This document shows positions 38,901-45,866 of a DNA stretch of 64,000 nucleotides, piece after piece (positions within the stretch are counted from its first letter, which is position 1; every line of letters begins with the position of its first letter). A program made the translations under genes and the position numbers. The stretch spans positions 57,284 to 121,283 of the forward strand of contig JADFZJ010000003.1 of NCBI GenBank assembly GCA_015232555.1. The letters are read 5' to 3'. The notes under the pieces were generated by a model that was not told where the DNA came from, ran no database searches, and was given only the letters and a program-made list of their open reading frames with translations. The DNA comes from Desulfamplus sp. GTDB lineage: Bacteria; Desulfobacterota; Desulfobacteria; Desulfobacterales; Desulfobacteraceae.

Positions 38901-39543
38901 AGTTGATCTCAATGGAGATGACCTTATAGATATTGAGTTTTCTTTTACAAAGCCTATGACAGGAGAAGGTACTAATGAAGATTATTTTTCGTTTGATATT
39001 ATAAAGCGTGATCCAACTGACATCGGATTTGCATTTTCTGATAAATCTGGCACTATGGCAGCATTAGGGTTTAATACATTTTTCAAAGGCGATGATGCTC
39101 TGACTATGGGACTGAACGAAGTTGTAAAAGACACAAATTTTGTAGCTGCTGCAACTATTGATTCTGAAACAGGTAAGGTTTATAAAGGTGATAACAGCAA
39201 TACCTTAGCTCTTGCAGATGTTCAGTTTAAAAGCCTTACCATGAAGCAGTGGGAGTTCTCAAGAGGTAATGAGCCAAAATCAAGCATGACAACAGCTACT
39301 TTAGATGGATATTACAGTACAATGCTTGGTGCTCTTGGCGTTGATTCCAAAAATATTCAAAGTGCCAAAGAGTTTTCAACCTTGATGGTAAACTATATTA
39401 CAGAGCAGCGTGATTCAATTTCAGCGGTCTCTCTTGATGAAGAGATGATAAAGTTGATGGCTTACCAACACGCTTTTACTGCTGCATCAAAACTTGTCAA
39501 AACCGCAGATGAGATGCTGAATACAATTCTTGGGTTAAGGTAG
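35953..39543 (+). CDS. flgK: Flagellar hook-associated protein 1 (FlgK), very large
   Basis: First hook-filament junction protein. Seen: the N-terminal rod/HAP motif ALAAQQYGLNVTGNNIANVN NPDYSR (with a space for length), SISNILTDFWNSWNDLSNNP, DKRDQRNALVDELGKLININ, and C-terminal YITEQRDSISAVSLDEEMIK plus AFTAASKLVKTADEMLNTIL. At 1196 residues it is about twice the enterobacterial length (roughly 550). The extra sequence lies between residues of about 280 and 1080 and looks like added surface domains with Gly/Asp/Thr-rich beta-strand character and no cysteine-rich or catalytic motif that I recognise. GGGAGG precedes the ATG. Confidence 0.95.
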   Translation: MGGIASTLQIAKGALAAQQYGLNVTGNNIANVNNPDYSRQNVEQNNNGSIKYSNFLFGTGVNSSQVTQSVNQLLENRLTAEKASLSGFEEAESYVKIISDHFNESSDNSISNILTDFWNSWNDLSNNPGDDSERLIILENGQELSERFNMAYSYLGQVETEINMKLVNAVDRINNISADIAKLNVDIMGQETQRTSNDKRDQRNALVDELGKLININVFEQTNGAVAINVNNGLPIVNGNSTYSLSVVENSINWVDSAGKKQDITNMITGGQIGGWLDVRDTVIPKYEADVDELSHEVIWAINYQHSQGVGLEYFSNGFTGDYSVDESGWLTSLPFGDKIDHSQNLTMWIEDNTTATPEYSKIEMDMGVSKAEMSGWEPGVPNILLPEKAVYKFTVMESGTATYNLAAPTDGIKIGAVQSSLVVDTVEQLMQSADTPIAAQTLKITGGPSGGTQSIEIKYAGGDAKQSAASIAEALNKIEGINATASPNRVRLNVAAISQPIDGTMVSFGIYVDGITHTEQFKVMQPTEGFVNEQFEDAFRRSVEKINSQYGDDDLTLEWNVPFNNEFELTSKSGRTIGLQDLTGVGADVIKFYAVDVTNGVVSGPENVGDGGSAVAASKVTIGIEKGMKISSDTLEADGGLFSATPATTDNALLPIDKSIIAWEKYDINGISTGVKGLIKDIGAIANNGNPIEIPSLAQITVNDPTTGNPLLTFNLAPGKLVAGNTMSINVNLVDDPLLGPPFAKPDPLEFTIKGTANSQNDIYQFKVVNDNTKQFNDFESGTIGTVLAAGDPPITIEWSNGENSGRFQIKEPVPPVTPDTPYNVEVDGMTLQFTKGTVFKNDVFTITTDESGKPVSTNANDKPTGEFMSDWHWTLDSFADQFNRDAQGMKAAINGKNQLELSTSKEYHVISELSFSKDSEKYGFNKENISIDVKDWSKINFNADDIKFVRDNTTGTWDIENNPYPGITKLMPAVGDDNGFGVDLNGDDLIDIEFSFTKPMTGEGTNEDYFSFDIIKRDPTDIGFAFSDKSGTMAALGFNTFFKGDDALTMGLNEVVKDTNFVAAATIDSETGKVYKGDNSNTLALADVQFKSLTMKQWEFSRGNEPKSSMTTATLDGYYSTMLGALGVDSKNIQSAKEFSTLMVNYITEQRDSISAVSLDEEMIKLMAYQHAFTAASKLVKTADEMLNTILGLR

Positions 39544-39561
39544 ATTAGGAAAGATAAAGAA

Positions 39562-39765
39562 ATGCAAATACTGGTAACTATAAATAAAGGTGAAGATGGT
39601 TATATTGTAGCCCGTTGTCCATCACTTAAAAGCTGCTGGTCACAAGGGAAGACAAAAGAAGAGGCTTTAAGCAATATAAAAGAGGCGATAGAGCTATATT
39701 TAGAACCAGACCCTGAATATTTACAAAAGAATAAGTACGAAGAGCTGCTTGAATTGACAATATGA
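39562..39765 (+). CDS. hicB: HicB-like antitoxin, short form
   Basis: Predicted antitoxin that neutralises HicA. Seen: MQILVTINKGEDGYIVARCP and GKTKEEALSNIKEAIELYLE, the partial RNase H-like HicB fold. At 67 residues it stops before the C-terminal DNA-binding domain that full-length HicB (about 130 residues) has, so it probably cannot repress its own promoter. It begins 18 nt after flgK and overlaps hicA by 4 nt (ATGA), so it appears to be expressed from the flagellar transcript. Confidence 0.9.
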   Translation: MQILVTINKGEDGYIVARCPSLKSCWSQGKTKEEALSNIKEAIELYLEPDPEYLQKNKYEELLELTI

Positions 39766-39980
39766 AATTACCATTATTATCTGGAAAGCAGGTTTTATCA
39801 ACATTAGAGCGTATGGGATTTGTAAAAATTCATCAAAAAGGCAGCCACGTAAAAATGCTTCATTCTGACGGAAGAAAAATCGTTTTTCCATACCATGATG
39901 AAGTTGATAGATATACCTTAAAAGGTGCATTATCTGACGCTGATATAGATTTAGAAGAATTTAATAATGCCCTGAAATAG
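39762..39980 (+). CDS. hicA: HicA-type mRNA interferase toxin
   Basis: Small double-stranded-RNA-binding-fold toxin of the HicA family, known to cleave mRNA. Seen: LSGKQVLSTLERMGFVKIHQ then KGSHVKML with the catalytic His at residue 29, and IVFPYHDEVDRYTLKGALSD. Length 72 residues is typical and no key residue is missing, so it should be active. The antitoxin gene comes first, the order seen with this short HicB group. Located between flgK and flgL; flgL begins 49 nt later. Confidence 0.92.
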   Translation: MKLPLLSGKQVLSTLERMGFVKIHQKGSHVKMLHSDGRKIVFPYHDEVDRYTLKGALSDADIDLEEFNNALK

Positions 39981-40029
39981 TTCTTAATAATATTTTTTAA
40001 AAATCGTTAATCATTATAAGGAGGTGCTC

Positions 40030-42231
40030 ATGAGAGTTCCAACAATTTCAAAATATAGCACAGCAACCTATCAGTTAGGTGTTATTACCAGTGACTTGAA
40101 GGATGCCAATGATGTTATGAGCACTCAAAAAAAGATTAACACTCTTTCTGATGACCCAATTGGCATGACACAAGTGCTTGATTTAAAAGAGTCAGTTAAA
40201 CATCTTGAGCAGATAGAGACCAATGTTGAAATGGGAAGAACGTGGCTGACTGGTGTTGAAAGTTCCCTTAAAAGTACTAATGACATTATCCTAAGCGTAA
40301 AAAATGATGTTTTGCGTTATGCCAACGCTTCATTTACTTCAGATAACCGTAAAGATGCTATTGATAATATTAACAATGTAATTGAACAGATAGTAAGCCT
40401 TGGCAATACTCAAGTAAATGGAAGCTATATTTTCAGCGGAAGCAGCACCAATGTTAAGCCCATAGAATATTATCCTGATGAGAATCCGCCAAGAATTGAT
40501 TATGCAGGCGATGTTACAGCTTTTAAAATCAGGTCTGATAAAAATGCAGAAATCCCTGTAGGTCGTGTTGGCTCCGAAGTTTTTTGGGAAGATAAAGTTA
40601 CCATTAATGCAACTAATAACACTATCACATTTCAAGAGAATCCTGATCCTAATCTTAATTCTGATTATACACGGACAGTTACAGCAGAAATTCCTGCTGG
40701 AGAGTATGATAATGAAACCCTTATAAAAACAATAAGAAACGAGATGAACGATGCCTCTGCCAAAGATGGTTATGGTGTTAAATACGAAGTCAAGTATAAT
40801 GAGGATACAAAGCAGTTCTCAATTGTTGAAGATGGCTCATACAAAGGTTATATGGCTACTGAGTTTTTGTGGGATACCAGTAATGGCACTGATAACAAAG
40901 AGGCTGTTATCAAACAGGATGCCTATGTTGATGGCGTAACTGCCGGTGGGAGTGTTATTTTGGATGATATAAACCCCCCAAGAATATATGACATCAAGGC
41001 AATAAATATTTCAGAAAAGCCTGAAACATTCAAGCTGACCCGTAGCCTTGAATTAGACGTACCTTCAAACACCTATTATTATTACTGGGGCATTGAAAAC
41101 AGCAAAGGGATAGCCATTCCAAAGATTGATACAACTGTATTGCCACTCGGCAGCGTGGTAACTTATGAGTCTAACGGTGGTCCACTGCCGTCAAAAATAG
41201 TGGGTAATGCCGATGGGGTAGATATATACTTTGATAACGACATTGACAGCAACGGTAACTCAATTCCAGACATTAATATCTCATTTAATAATTCAGTAAG
41301 TAAAGATGATTATGTTGAGTTCACAATTAATCCTGCAAAAGAGATTGTTCTTGAAGATACATCAATAGGGCATGAGATTGGATTTGCGGGGGAAAATATA
41401 CTCTCTGCACCACACACATCTGATAAGCCATTAGACCCATTGCCCCCGAATAGAAATATCGTTGCAAATACTAATGATAAAATTGATTTTCAAGAGGTAA
41501 TTGGTGAGGGGGAGAACCGAACAGTTTACACTCTTACAGCTTCAGTAAAAGCAAAAAATTACACAAATTATGATGAGCTTGCAACTGAAGTTGAAAAAGC
41601 TATGGAAGCAGAATCACTTAAAAATGGGAATAGAATAGATTATGCTGTCTCATGGGACGATGAAACAAAAAAATTCTCTATAAAGGAAAAAGGAACAAAC
41701 CTTGACGAGTTTAATCTGCTGTGGCAGTCTGGTAAAAATGCCCCTATTGCTACAGGTGGAACAACGGGTTATAGTATTGGCGAAACTCTTGGATTTAATG
41801 CAGAAGACGATACAAAATATCTTTGGAAACAAGACAGGCCTGAAGATATCGGCAAACCTGTAAAATTTAGAGAACCTGTGGATTTGGGAAAACCAGTGGA
41901 GCGGGGAATCCTTAATACTCTCATTGATTTAGCAGGTTATCTGAAAAATAATGATGTTGATGGAATAGAGAGAACTATCGGCAGACTTGACTCAAGCTAC
42001 AATCATATAACATCAGTTATGGCAGACACTGGAATGAAATACAGCCGCCTTGAGACAAGAAAAGTTATCACCTCTGAGATGAATCTTAATCTCAACGAAA
42101 GAAGAGCAAGCATTGAAGATGCAGATATTGTTGAAGCAATTATGAATCTTAACTCTGCACAGTCAGCTTATGAAGCGGCTCTTGGTTCAACAGCCAAAAT
42201 AATGAAAACAAGTTTAATGGATTATATTTGA
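40030..42231 (+). CDS. flgL: Flagellar hook-associated protein 3 (FlgL), very large
   Basis: Second hook-filament junction protein, flagellin-related. Seen: N-terminal MRVPTISKYSTATYQL, KKINTLSDDPIGMTQVLDLK, NTQVNGSYIFSGS, and the C-terminal MADTGMKYSRLETRKVITSE followed by EDADIVEAIMNLNSAQSAYE. Translation can start at GTG 40024, but ATG 40030 fits the family and follows AAGGAGG. At 733 residues it is more than twice enterobacterial FlgL (about 320); the added part lies between about 170 and 630 and contains two related blocks (KYNEDTKQFSIVEDG near 265 and SWDDETKKFSIKEKG near 550), suggesting internally duplicated surface domains. Confidence 0.94.
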   Translation: MRVPTISKYSTATYQLGVITSDLKDANDVMSTQKKINTLSDDPIGMTQVLDLKESVKHLEQIETNVEMGRTWLTGVESSLKSTNDIILSVKNDVLRYANASFTSDNRKDAIDNINNVIEQIVSLGNTQVNGSYIFSGSSTNVKPIEYYPDENPPRIDYAGDVTAFKIRSDKNAEIPVGRVGSEVFWEDKVTINATNNTITFQENPDPNLNSDYTRTVTAEIPAGEYDNETLIKTIRNEMNDASAKDGYGVKYEVKYNEDTKQFSIVEDGSYKGYMATEFLWDTSNGTDNKEAVIKQDAYVDGVTAGGSVILDDINPPRIYDIKAINISEKPETFKLTRSLELDVPSNTYYYYWGIENSKGIAIPKIDTTVLPLGSVVTYESNGGPLPSKIVGNADGVDIYFDNDIDSNGNSIPDINISFNNSVSKDDYVEFTINPAKEIVLEDTSIGHEIGFAGENILSAPHTSDKPLDPLPPNRNIVANTNDKIDFQEVIGEGENRTVYTLTASVKAKNYTNYDELATEVEKAMEAESLKNGNRIDYAVSWDDETKKFSIKEKGTNLDEFNLLWQSGKNAPIATGGTTGYSIGETLGFNAEDDTKYLWKQDRPEDIGKPVKFREPVDLGKPVERGILNTLIDLAGYLKNNDVDGIERTIGRLDSSYNHITSVMADTGMKYSRLETRKVITSEMNLNLNERRASIEDADIVEAIMNLNSAQSAYEAALGSTAKIMKTSLMDYI

Positions 42232-42256
42232 TAAAAGCCAAAAGGATATTTTTTAA

Positions 42257-42505
42257 ATGCTTGTTTTGACACGAAAAATTGAAGAAGAGATTAAGATCGG
42301 AGATAACATTGTTATCAAAGTTCTTGACGTTGATGGTGGAAGTGTCAAAATAGGTATTGATGCACCACGAGAGATAGTTATTCTGAGAATGGAGATTCTC
42401 GAACAGGTGGGCAAAGAGAATATTGAGTCCGCAGCAAAAGATGTAGCAGATATTACAGATGCGGTTGACATGATTAAAAAGAAATTTAAAACAAACGAGC
42501 AATAA
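42257..42505 (+). CDS. csrA: Carbon storage/flagellin translation regulator CsrA
   Basis: Small RNA-binding regulator that blocks translation of target mRNAs containing GGA, including flagellin mRNA in organisms with fliW. Seen: [36 protein letters not shown] core with the conserved RE. At 82 residues it has a C-terminal extension ([15 protein letters not shown]) longer than E. coli CsrA (61), a form common where FliW binds CsrA. 25 nt after flgL, 55 nt before fliW. Confidence 0.96.
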   Translation: MLVLTRKIEEEIKIGDNIVIKVLDVDGGSVKIGIDAPREIVILRMEILEQVGKENIESAAKDVADITDAVDMIKKKFKTNEQ

Positions 42506-42560
42506 ATTTGACACGCACAAACTAAAAATTTTAACAAACAGGCGAGGGGGAATAAACGAG

Positions 42561-43031
42561 GTGAAAATTCAAACAAGAAAATTTGGCGAAATTGATATTG
42601 ACGAGAATCTCATTCTGACAATGCCTGAAGGTCTGCCCGGCTTTCCAGGGTTTGATCGTTTTGTACTGATTGAACGGACAGAGACAAAACCTTTTTGCTG
42701 GTTTCAGTCAGTGGAACAGCCAAATCTCAACTTAGTCATAATGAGTCCATTTTTCTTTAAGCCAGATTATGAGCCAGAACTTGACACTATCATTGAGATA
42801 AGAAACTGGCATGGCGTTAAAAAAGAGGAGCTACTGGTTTATGTTGTTGTCAATATAGCAGGTGATGGAGAGGATAAGAGAATTACAGCCAATCTGATGG
42901 GACCAATTGTTGTAAACCAGACAACAAAGGAGGCTGTTCAATTTGTCTTTTCAAATACTAACTATTCCCATCAGCACGATGTTATCAAATCATTAGAAGC
43001 ACTTGTAAGTTGTGCTGAAAAACAGAAATAA
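42561..43031 (+). CDS. fliW: Flagellar assembly factor FliW (CsrA antagonist)
   Basis: Binds CsrA and, alternatively, flagellin, so that flagellin synthesis is tied to assembly. Seen: MKIQTRKFGEIDIDENLILT, MPEGLPGFPGFDRFVLIE, the conserved YVVVNIAGDGEDKRITANLM and GPIVVN. Start is GTG at 42561, chosen because it gives the family N-terminus; the nearest ATG is 20 codons in. Length 156 residues. The flagellin gene that often follows is not in the window. Confidence 0.95.
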   Translation: MKIQTRKFGEIDIDENLILTMPEGLPGFPGFDRFVLIERTETKPFCWFQSVEQPNLNLVIMSPFFFKPDYEPELDTIIEIRNWHGVKKEELLVYVVVNIAGDGEDKRITANLMGPIVVNQTTKEAVQFVFSNTNYSHQHDVIKSLEALVSCAEKQK

Positions 43032-43043
43032 TGGTTATTTTAT

Positions 43044-43069
43044 GTAGAGACGCACGGCTGTGCGTCTCA
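43044..43069. repeat. GTAGAGACG palindrome, copy 5 (right end lost)
   Basis: GTAGAGACGCACG-GC-TGTGCGTCTC, then AT instead of TAC. It begins 13 nt after fliW. The following 75 nt (43062-43140) repeat a loose pattern of TGnGnnTCnnATATTTTTT about every 20 nt. Confidence 0.82.
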
Positions 43070-43182
43070 TATTTTTTTGCTGCGAATCATATTTTTTTTG
43101 TGTCTGATATTTTTTGTTGCACATCTTATGTTGTTTTGGGGTGTATCTGACATTTTTGTAATCTTATCGTCAGGTATGACCT

Positions 43183-44238
43183 TTATATAAGCCCCTTTTC
43201 CTTCACAATAGCCATATAGGTATCAACAATAGTTGCTGGAGGAACCCATCTTTCTGACTCATCTTTACCTTGAAGTTTTATACTCTCAAAATCGCATACT
43301 ACTGTGCAAAGTCCACAGCCGATACACCGCTCTTTATTGATGCTTGCAACTCCATCAACAGAGATTGCATCCATTGGGCATCTTTGTTCACACATTCCAC
43401 AACCAGTGCAAGTATCTTCATTAACGACAGCAAAGTAGTTTGAATTTACAGCAGTTGAAGGTTTATCTGTCTTTTTAATGTAACTTAGAATCTGACAGCA
43501 GCAGTCGCAGCACATGCAGATATTCATAGTTTTAAGTGAGTTTCCCGGCTGGAGTACAAGCCCTTCAGCTACGCCTTTTTTCAAGACCTCAACTGCCTCC
43601 TCATGGTCAACGCTTTTGCCAATGCCTCTTTGCTCATAATAGTATGCACCACCGCCAAATATAAAGCAGCCATCCTCCATGTGATTGCACCCTTTGCCAA
43701 CCATTTTGTGCTCCTTTCTGCAGATACATGGAGCAATAACAATTTTTGACTGTGCACGGATTATCTTTTCAGCTTCTTCATAGTCCATAACCTTCATATC
43801 TGCATTTATCGCCTGAGATACAGGAATGACTCTTAATTGACGTGTCTTGTGTTTATCCTGCTCTTTCATCAGATAAGGGATATACTCGTTAGCATCGTGA
43901 ATAAGCTGTTCTGTCAGGCGATTAACCTGATATTCCCATATTCCGACAACAAACTGAGCCGTCATATATTGCTCAACATCTTTTTTACTTACGTTCATTA
44001 TAAGCCCTTTATTTCCCATCTCTTTCAAGATAGGAGCAAGTATCTTTGGGTCATAATTAATACGTTTTGCAATGGTTTCGGCTGTTTCAGGCATCATTGT
44101 CAGATTAGCTGCAATATCTGCCTCATCTTCTGTAAAAAGCTGTTTGAGTATTCTAAGTTCAACACCTGATTCTGTTGCTGGAAAGCCACATGGTGTGTTG
44201 TGAAGGTGTGCCGCAAGTTTTTTATAGACATCTGTCAT
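43183..44238 (-). CDS. Multi-cluster ferredoxin-type protein with N-terminal winged-helix-like region
   Basis: Predicted cytoplasmic electron-transfer or redox-sensing protein; exact role unknown. Seen: residues 25-95 resemble a winged-helix fold (LKQLFTEDEADIAANLTMM, ETIAKRINYDPKILAPILKE MGNKG split for length); CICRKEHKMVGKGC with Cys171, 173, 184 and 191; a dense CMCCDCCC at 241-248; and two canonical [4Fe-4S] motifs, CTGCGMCEQRC (277-287) and CIGCGLCTVVC (305-315). That makes at least eighteen cysteines in the second half. Related proteins are frequent in anaerobic sulfate reducers. It stands alone, with an inverted repeat TGGCA-TCAG-TGCCA (44374-44387) upstream. Confidence 0.75.
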   Translation of the reverse strand: MTDVYKKLAAHLHNTPCGFPATESGVELRILKQLFTEDEADIAANLTMMPETAETIAKRINYDPKILAPILKEMGNKGLIMNVSKKDVEQYMTAQFVVGIWEYQVNRLTEQLIHDANEYIPYLMKEQDKHKTRQLRVIPVSQAINADMKVMDYEEAEKIIRAQSKIVIAPCICRKEHKMVGKGCNHMEDGCFIFGGGAYYYEQRGIGKSVDHEEAVEVLKKGVAEGLVLQPGNSLKTMNICMCCDCCCQILSYIKKTDKPSTAVNSNYFAVVNEDTCTGCGMCEQRCPMDAISVDGVASINKERCIGCGLCTVVCDFESIKLQGKDESERWVPPATIVDTYMAIVKEKGLI

Positions 44239-44373
44239 TTCATACTCTCCTGAATATTTTTTATAGGTTTATCGCAATAATATTGCAGCATCTCTAAATT
44301 AGATAGTTTGTTAAAGCCCAATTCTAACCTTAAAATTTTGGGTATCATACCATTTCACAGCATGGATATAAAG

Positions 44374-44387
44374 TGGCATCAGTGCCA
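44374..44387. promoter_or_regulatory. Short palindrome upstream of the ferredoxin-type gene
   Basis: TGGCA-TCAG-TGCCA, 136 nt before the gene at 44238. A possible operator; no regulator is identified, and it is not a valid sigma-54 site because the -12 part is wrong. Confidence 0.25.
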
Positions 44388-44435
44388 AATTAAGGGGGAA
44401 AAAGGACAAATACTAAATAATGACCAGAGAGTAAT

Positions 44436-45866
44436 TTAAACAATTTCACCTGTTAATCTGTTATTTTTATCTCTACTATTAAGCGAAATATTTACAATCT
44501 GCCGTTTCAAATCATCACTGCCTTCAACAAGCACAGATAGATAATTTGATGTTACGGCAATTAACTTTCCAGTCCGATCATCACGCTTGTCTTGAATAAC
44601 AGATTCAAGATATCTGCCATTATTCGCTATCTGTCTGTTTTCAAATAAGATTCTCTTCTCAACACCAACTTTCCGAAGCATTGCACATCTCTCTTTAACT
44701 ATCTGATTATTTACCTTATTAGGATAGTTATAGGCTGGTGTCCCTTTTCTGGGTGAGAATGGAAAAACATGCAGATAACTTACAGGAAGTTTTTTAATCA
44801 GATTGAAGCTGTTTTCAAAAGCCTCATCAGATTCGCCCGGAAATCCCTCAAGAATATCAACACCAATAGCTGCTGTTGGAATCTCGTTGTTGATTTTAGT
44901 AATCAGATTAGCAAATAATTCAACATTATATGGTCTTCCCATACGTTTTAGTATTGTGTCGTCTCCGCTTTGAAGTGGAATATGGAAATGGTCGCAAAGA
45001 ATTGAATCGGTTTTTGCTGCAAGATGTATAATATCATCAGTCAGCTCTTTTGGCTCAATCGAGCTTAATCGCACCCTGTGGATAGGTCTTAATCTCTCAA
45101 TTTCGAGCAGCAGATCGGTTAAGGGCGACTTATTGTTAAATCTATTGTTAAGAGGCTCTTCATTATTGAAATGTGATTCATTATTATTTAGCTTTCTATC
45201 GTCAGATATATTTTTTTCAAAATCAAGCCCATAAGCTCCAACATGAATCCCTGTAAGAATAGCCTCTTTATATTCTTTTGATGATAGATGCCGAAGATGT
45301 TCTATTACATCATTTTTTGGCATACTTACGCTTCTTCCTCTTGAATATGGAACAATGCAGTATGTACAGAAGGCGTTACAGCCATCTTGAATTTTCAGAT
45401 ATGCTCGGGTTTTGCTGCCTGTAACAGATGGTTTAAAAAATGGAGAGTTTTTATTTTTTATCTGGTCTTGTTTAATAAGATTTTGTGTGATGGTAAATTT
45501 ATCATTATGTCCGATAATGGCATCAACATTCTCAATTTTTCTTATTTCATCTGGTTCTGTCTGGGCATGACAACCAGTTACTATAATTTTTGCATCTGAA
45601 TTTGCCCTGATAATGCTTCGTATCTGCTGTCGCGACTGCATGGCAGCACGAGAGGTTACGGCACAGGTGTTTATTATGCAGATATCAGCATCTTCAAAAT
45701 GGTCTGATTTTTGCCAGCCTCCTTCTACAAGTTCAGATGCAATGCCGTCTGACTCATACTGATTAACCTTGCAGCCTAAAGTTGCAATATAAAAGGTTTT
45801 CTCTCTTTTATGGTTAGTATCGTTACGCTCTGTTTTAAATCTATTTTGATATTTTGATGATGTCAT
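44436..45866 (-). CDS. mtaB: tRNA (N6-threonylcarbamoyladenosine-C2)-methylthiotransferase
   Basis: Radical-SAM enzyme that adds a methylthio group to t6A37 of tRNAs reading ANN codons. Seen: N-terminal UPF0004 domain with LGCKVNQYESDGIA (Cys32), NTCAVT (Cys68) and TGCHAQ (Cys99); radical SAM DGCNAFCTYC (Cys163, 167, 170); C-terminal TRAM-like segment. LGCKVNQYE separates it from MiaB and RimO. The 476 residues include a low-complexity insert of about 31 (KLNNNESHFNNEEPLNNRFN), absent from the usual enzyme. Its ATG overlaps the mnmA stop by 4 nt. Confidence 0.93.
   Translation of the reverse strand: MTSSKYQNRFKTERNDTNHKREKTFYIATLGCKVNQYESDGIASELVEGGWQKSDHFEDADICIINTCAVTSRAAMQSRQQIRSIIRANSDAKIIVTGCHAQTEPDEIRKIENVDAIIGHNDKFTITQNLIKQDQIKNKNSPFFKPSVTGSKTRAYLKIQDGCNAFCTYCIVPYSRGRSVSMPKNDVIEHLRHLSSKEYKEAILTGIHVGAYGLDFEKNISDDRKLNNNESHFNNEEPLNNRFNNKSPLTDLLLEIERLRPIHRVRLSSIEPKELTDDIIHLAAKTDSILCDHFHIPLQSGDDTILKRMGRPYNVELFANLITKINNEIPTAAIGVDILEGFPGESDEAFENSFNLIKKLPVSYLHVFPFSPRKGTPAYNYPNKVNNQIVKERCAMLRKVGVEKRILFENRQIANNGRYLESVIQDKRDDRTGKLIAVTSNYLSVLVEGSDDLKRQIVNISLNSRDKNNRLTGEIV

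Noticed and set aside
43032..43182. Start of a flagellin gene after fliW
   Set aside because: The region is a palindrome plus AT-rich degenerate repeats, and the next gene is on the opposite strand.
44374..44390. Sigma-54 promoter upstream of the ferredoxin-type gene
   Set aside because: The minus strand has TGGCAC but the -12 position reads CCAC rather than TTGC.
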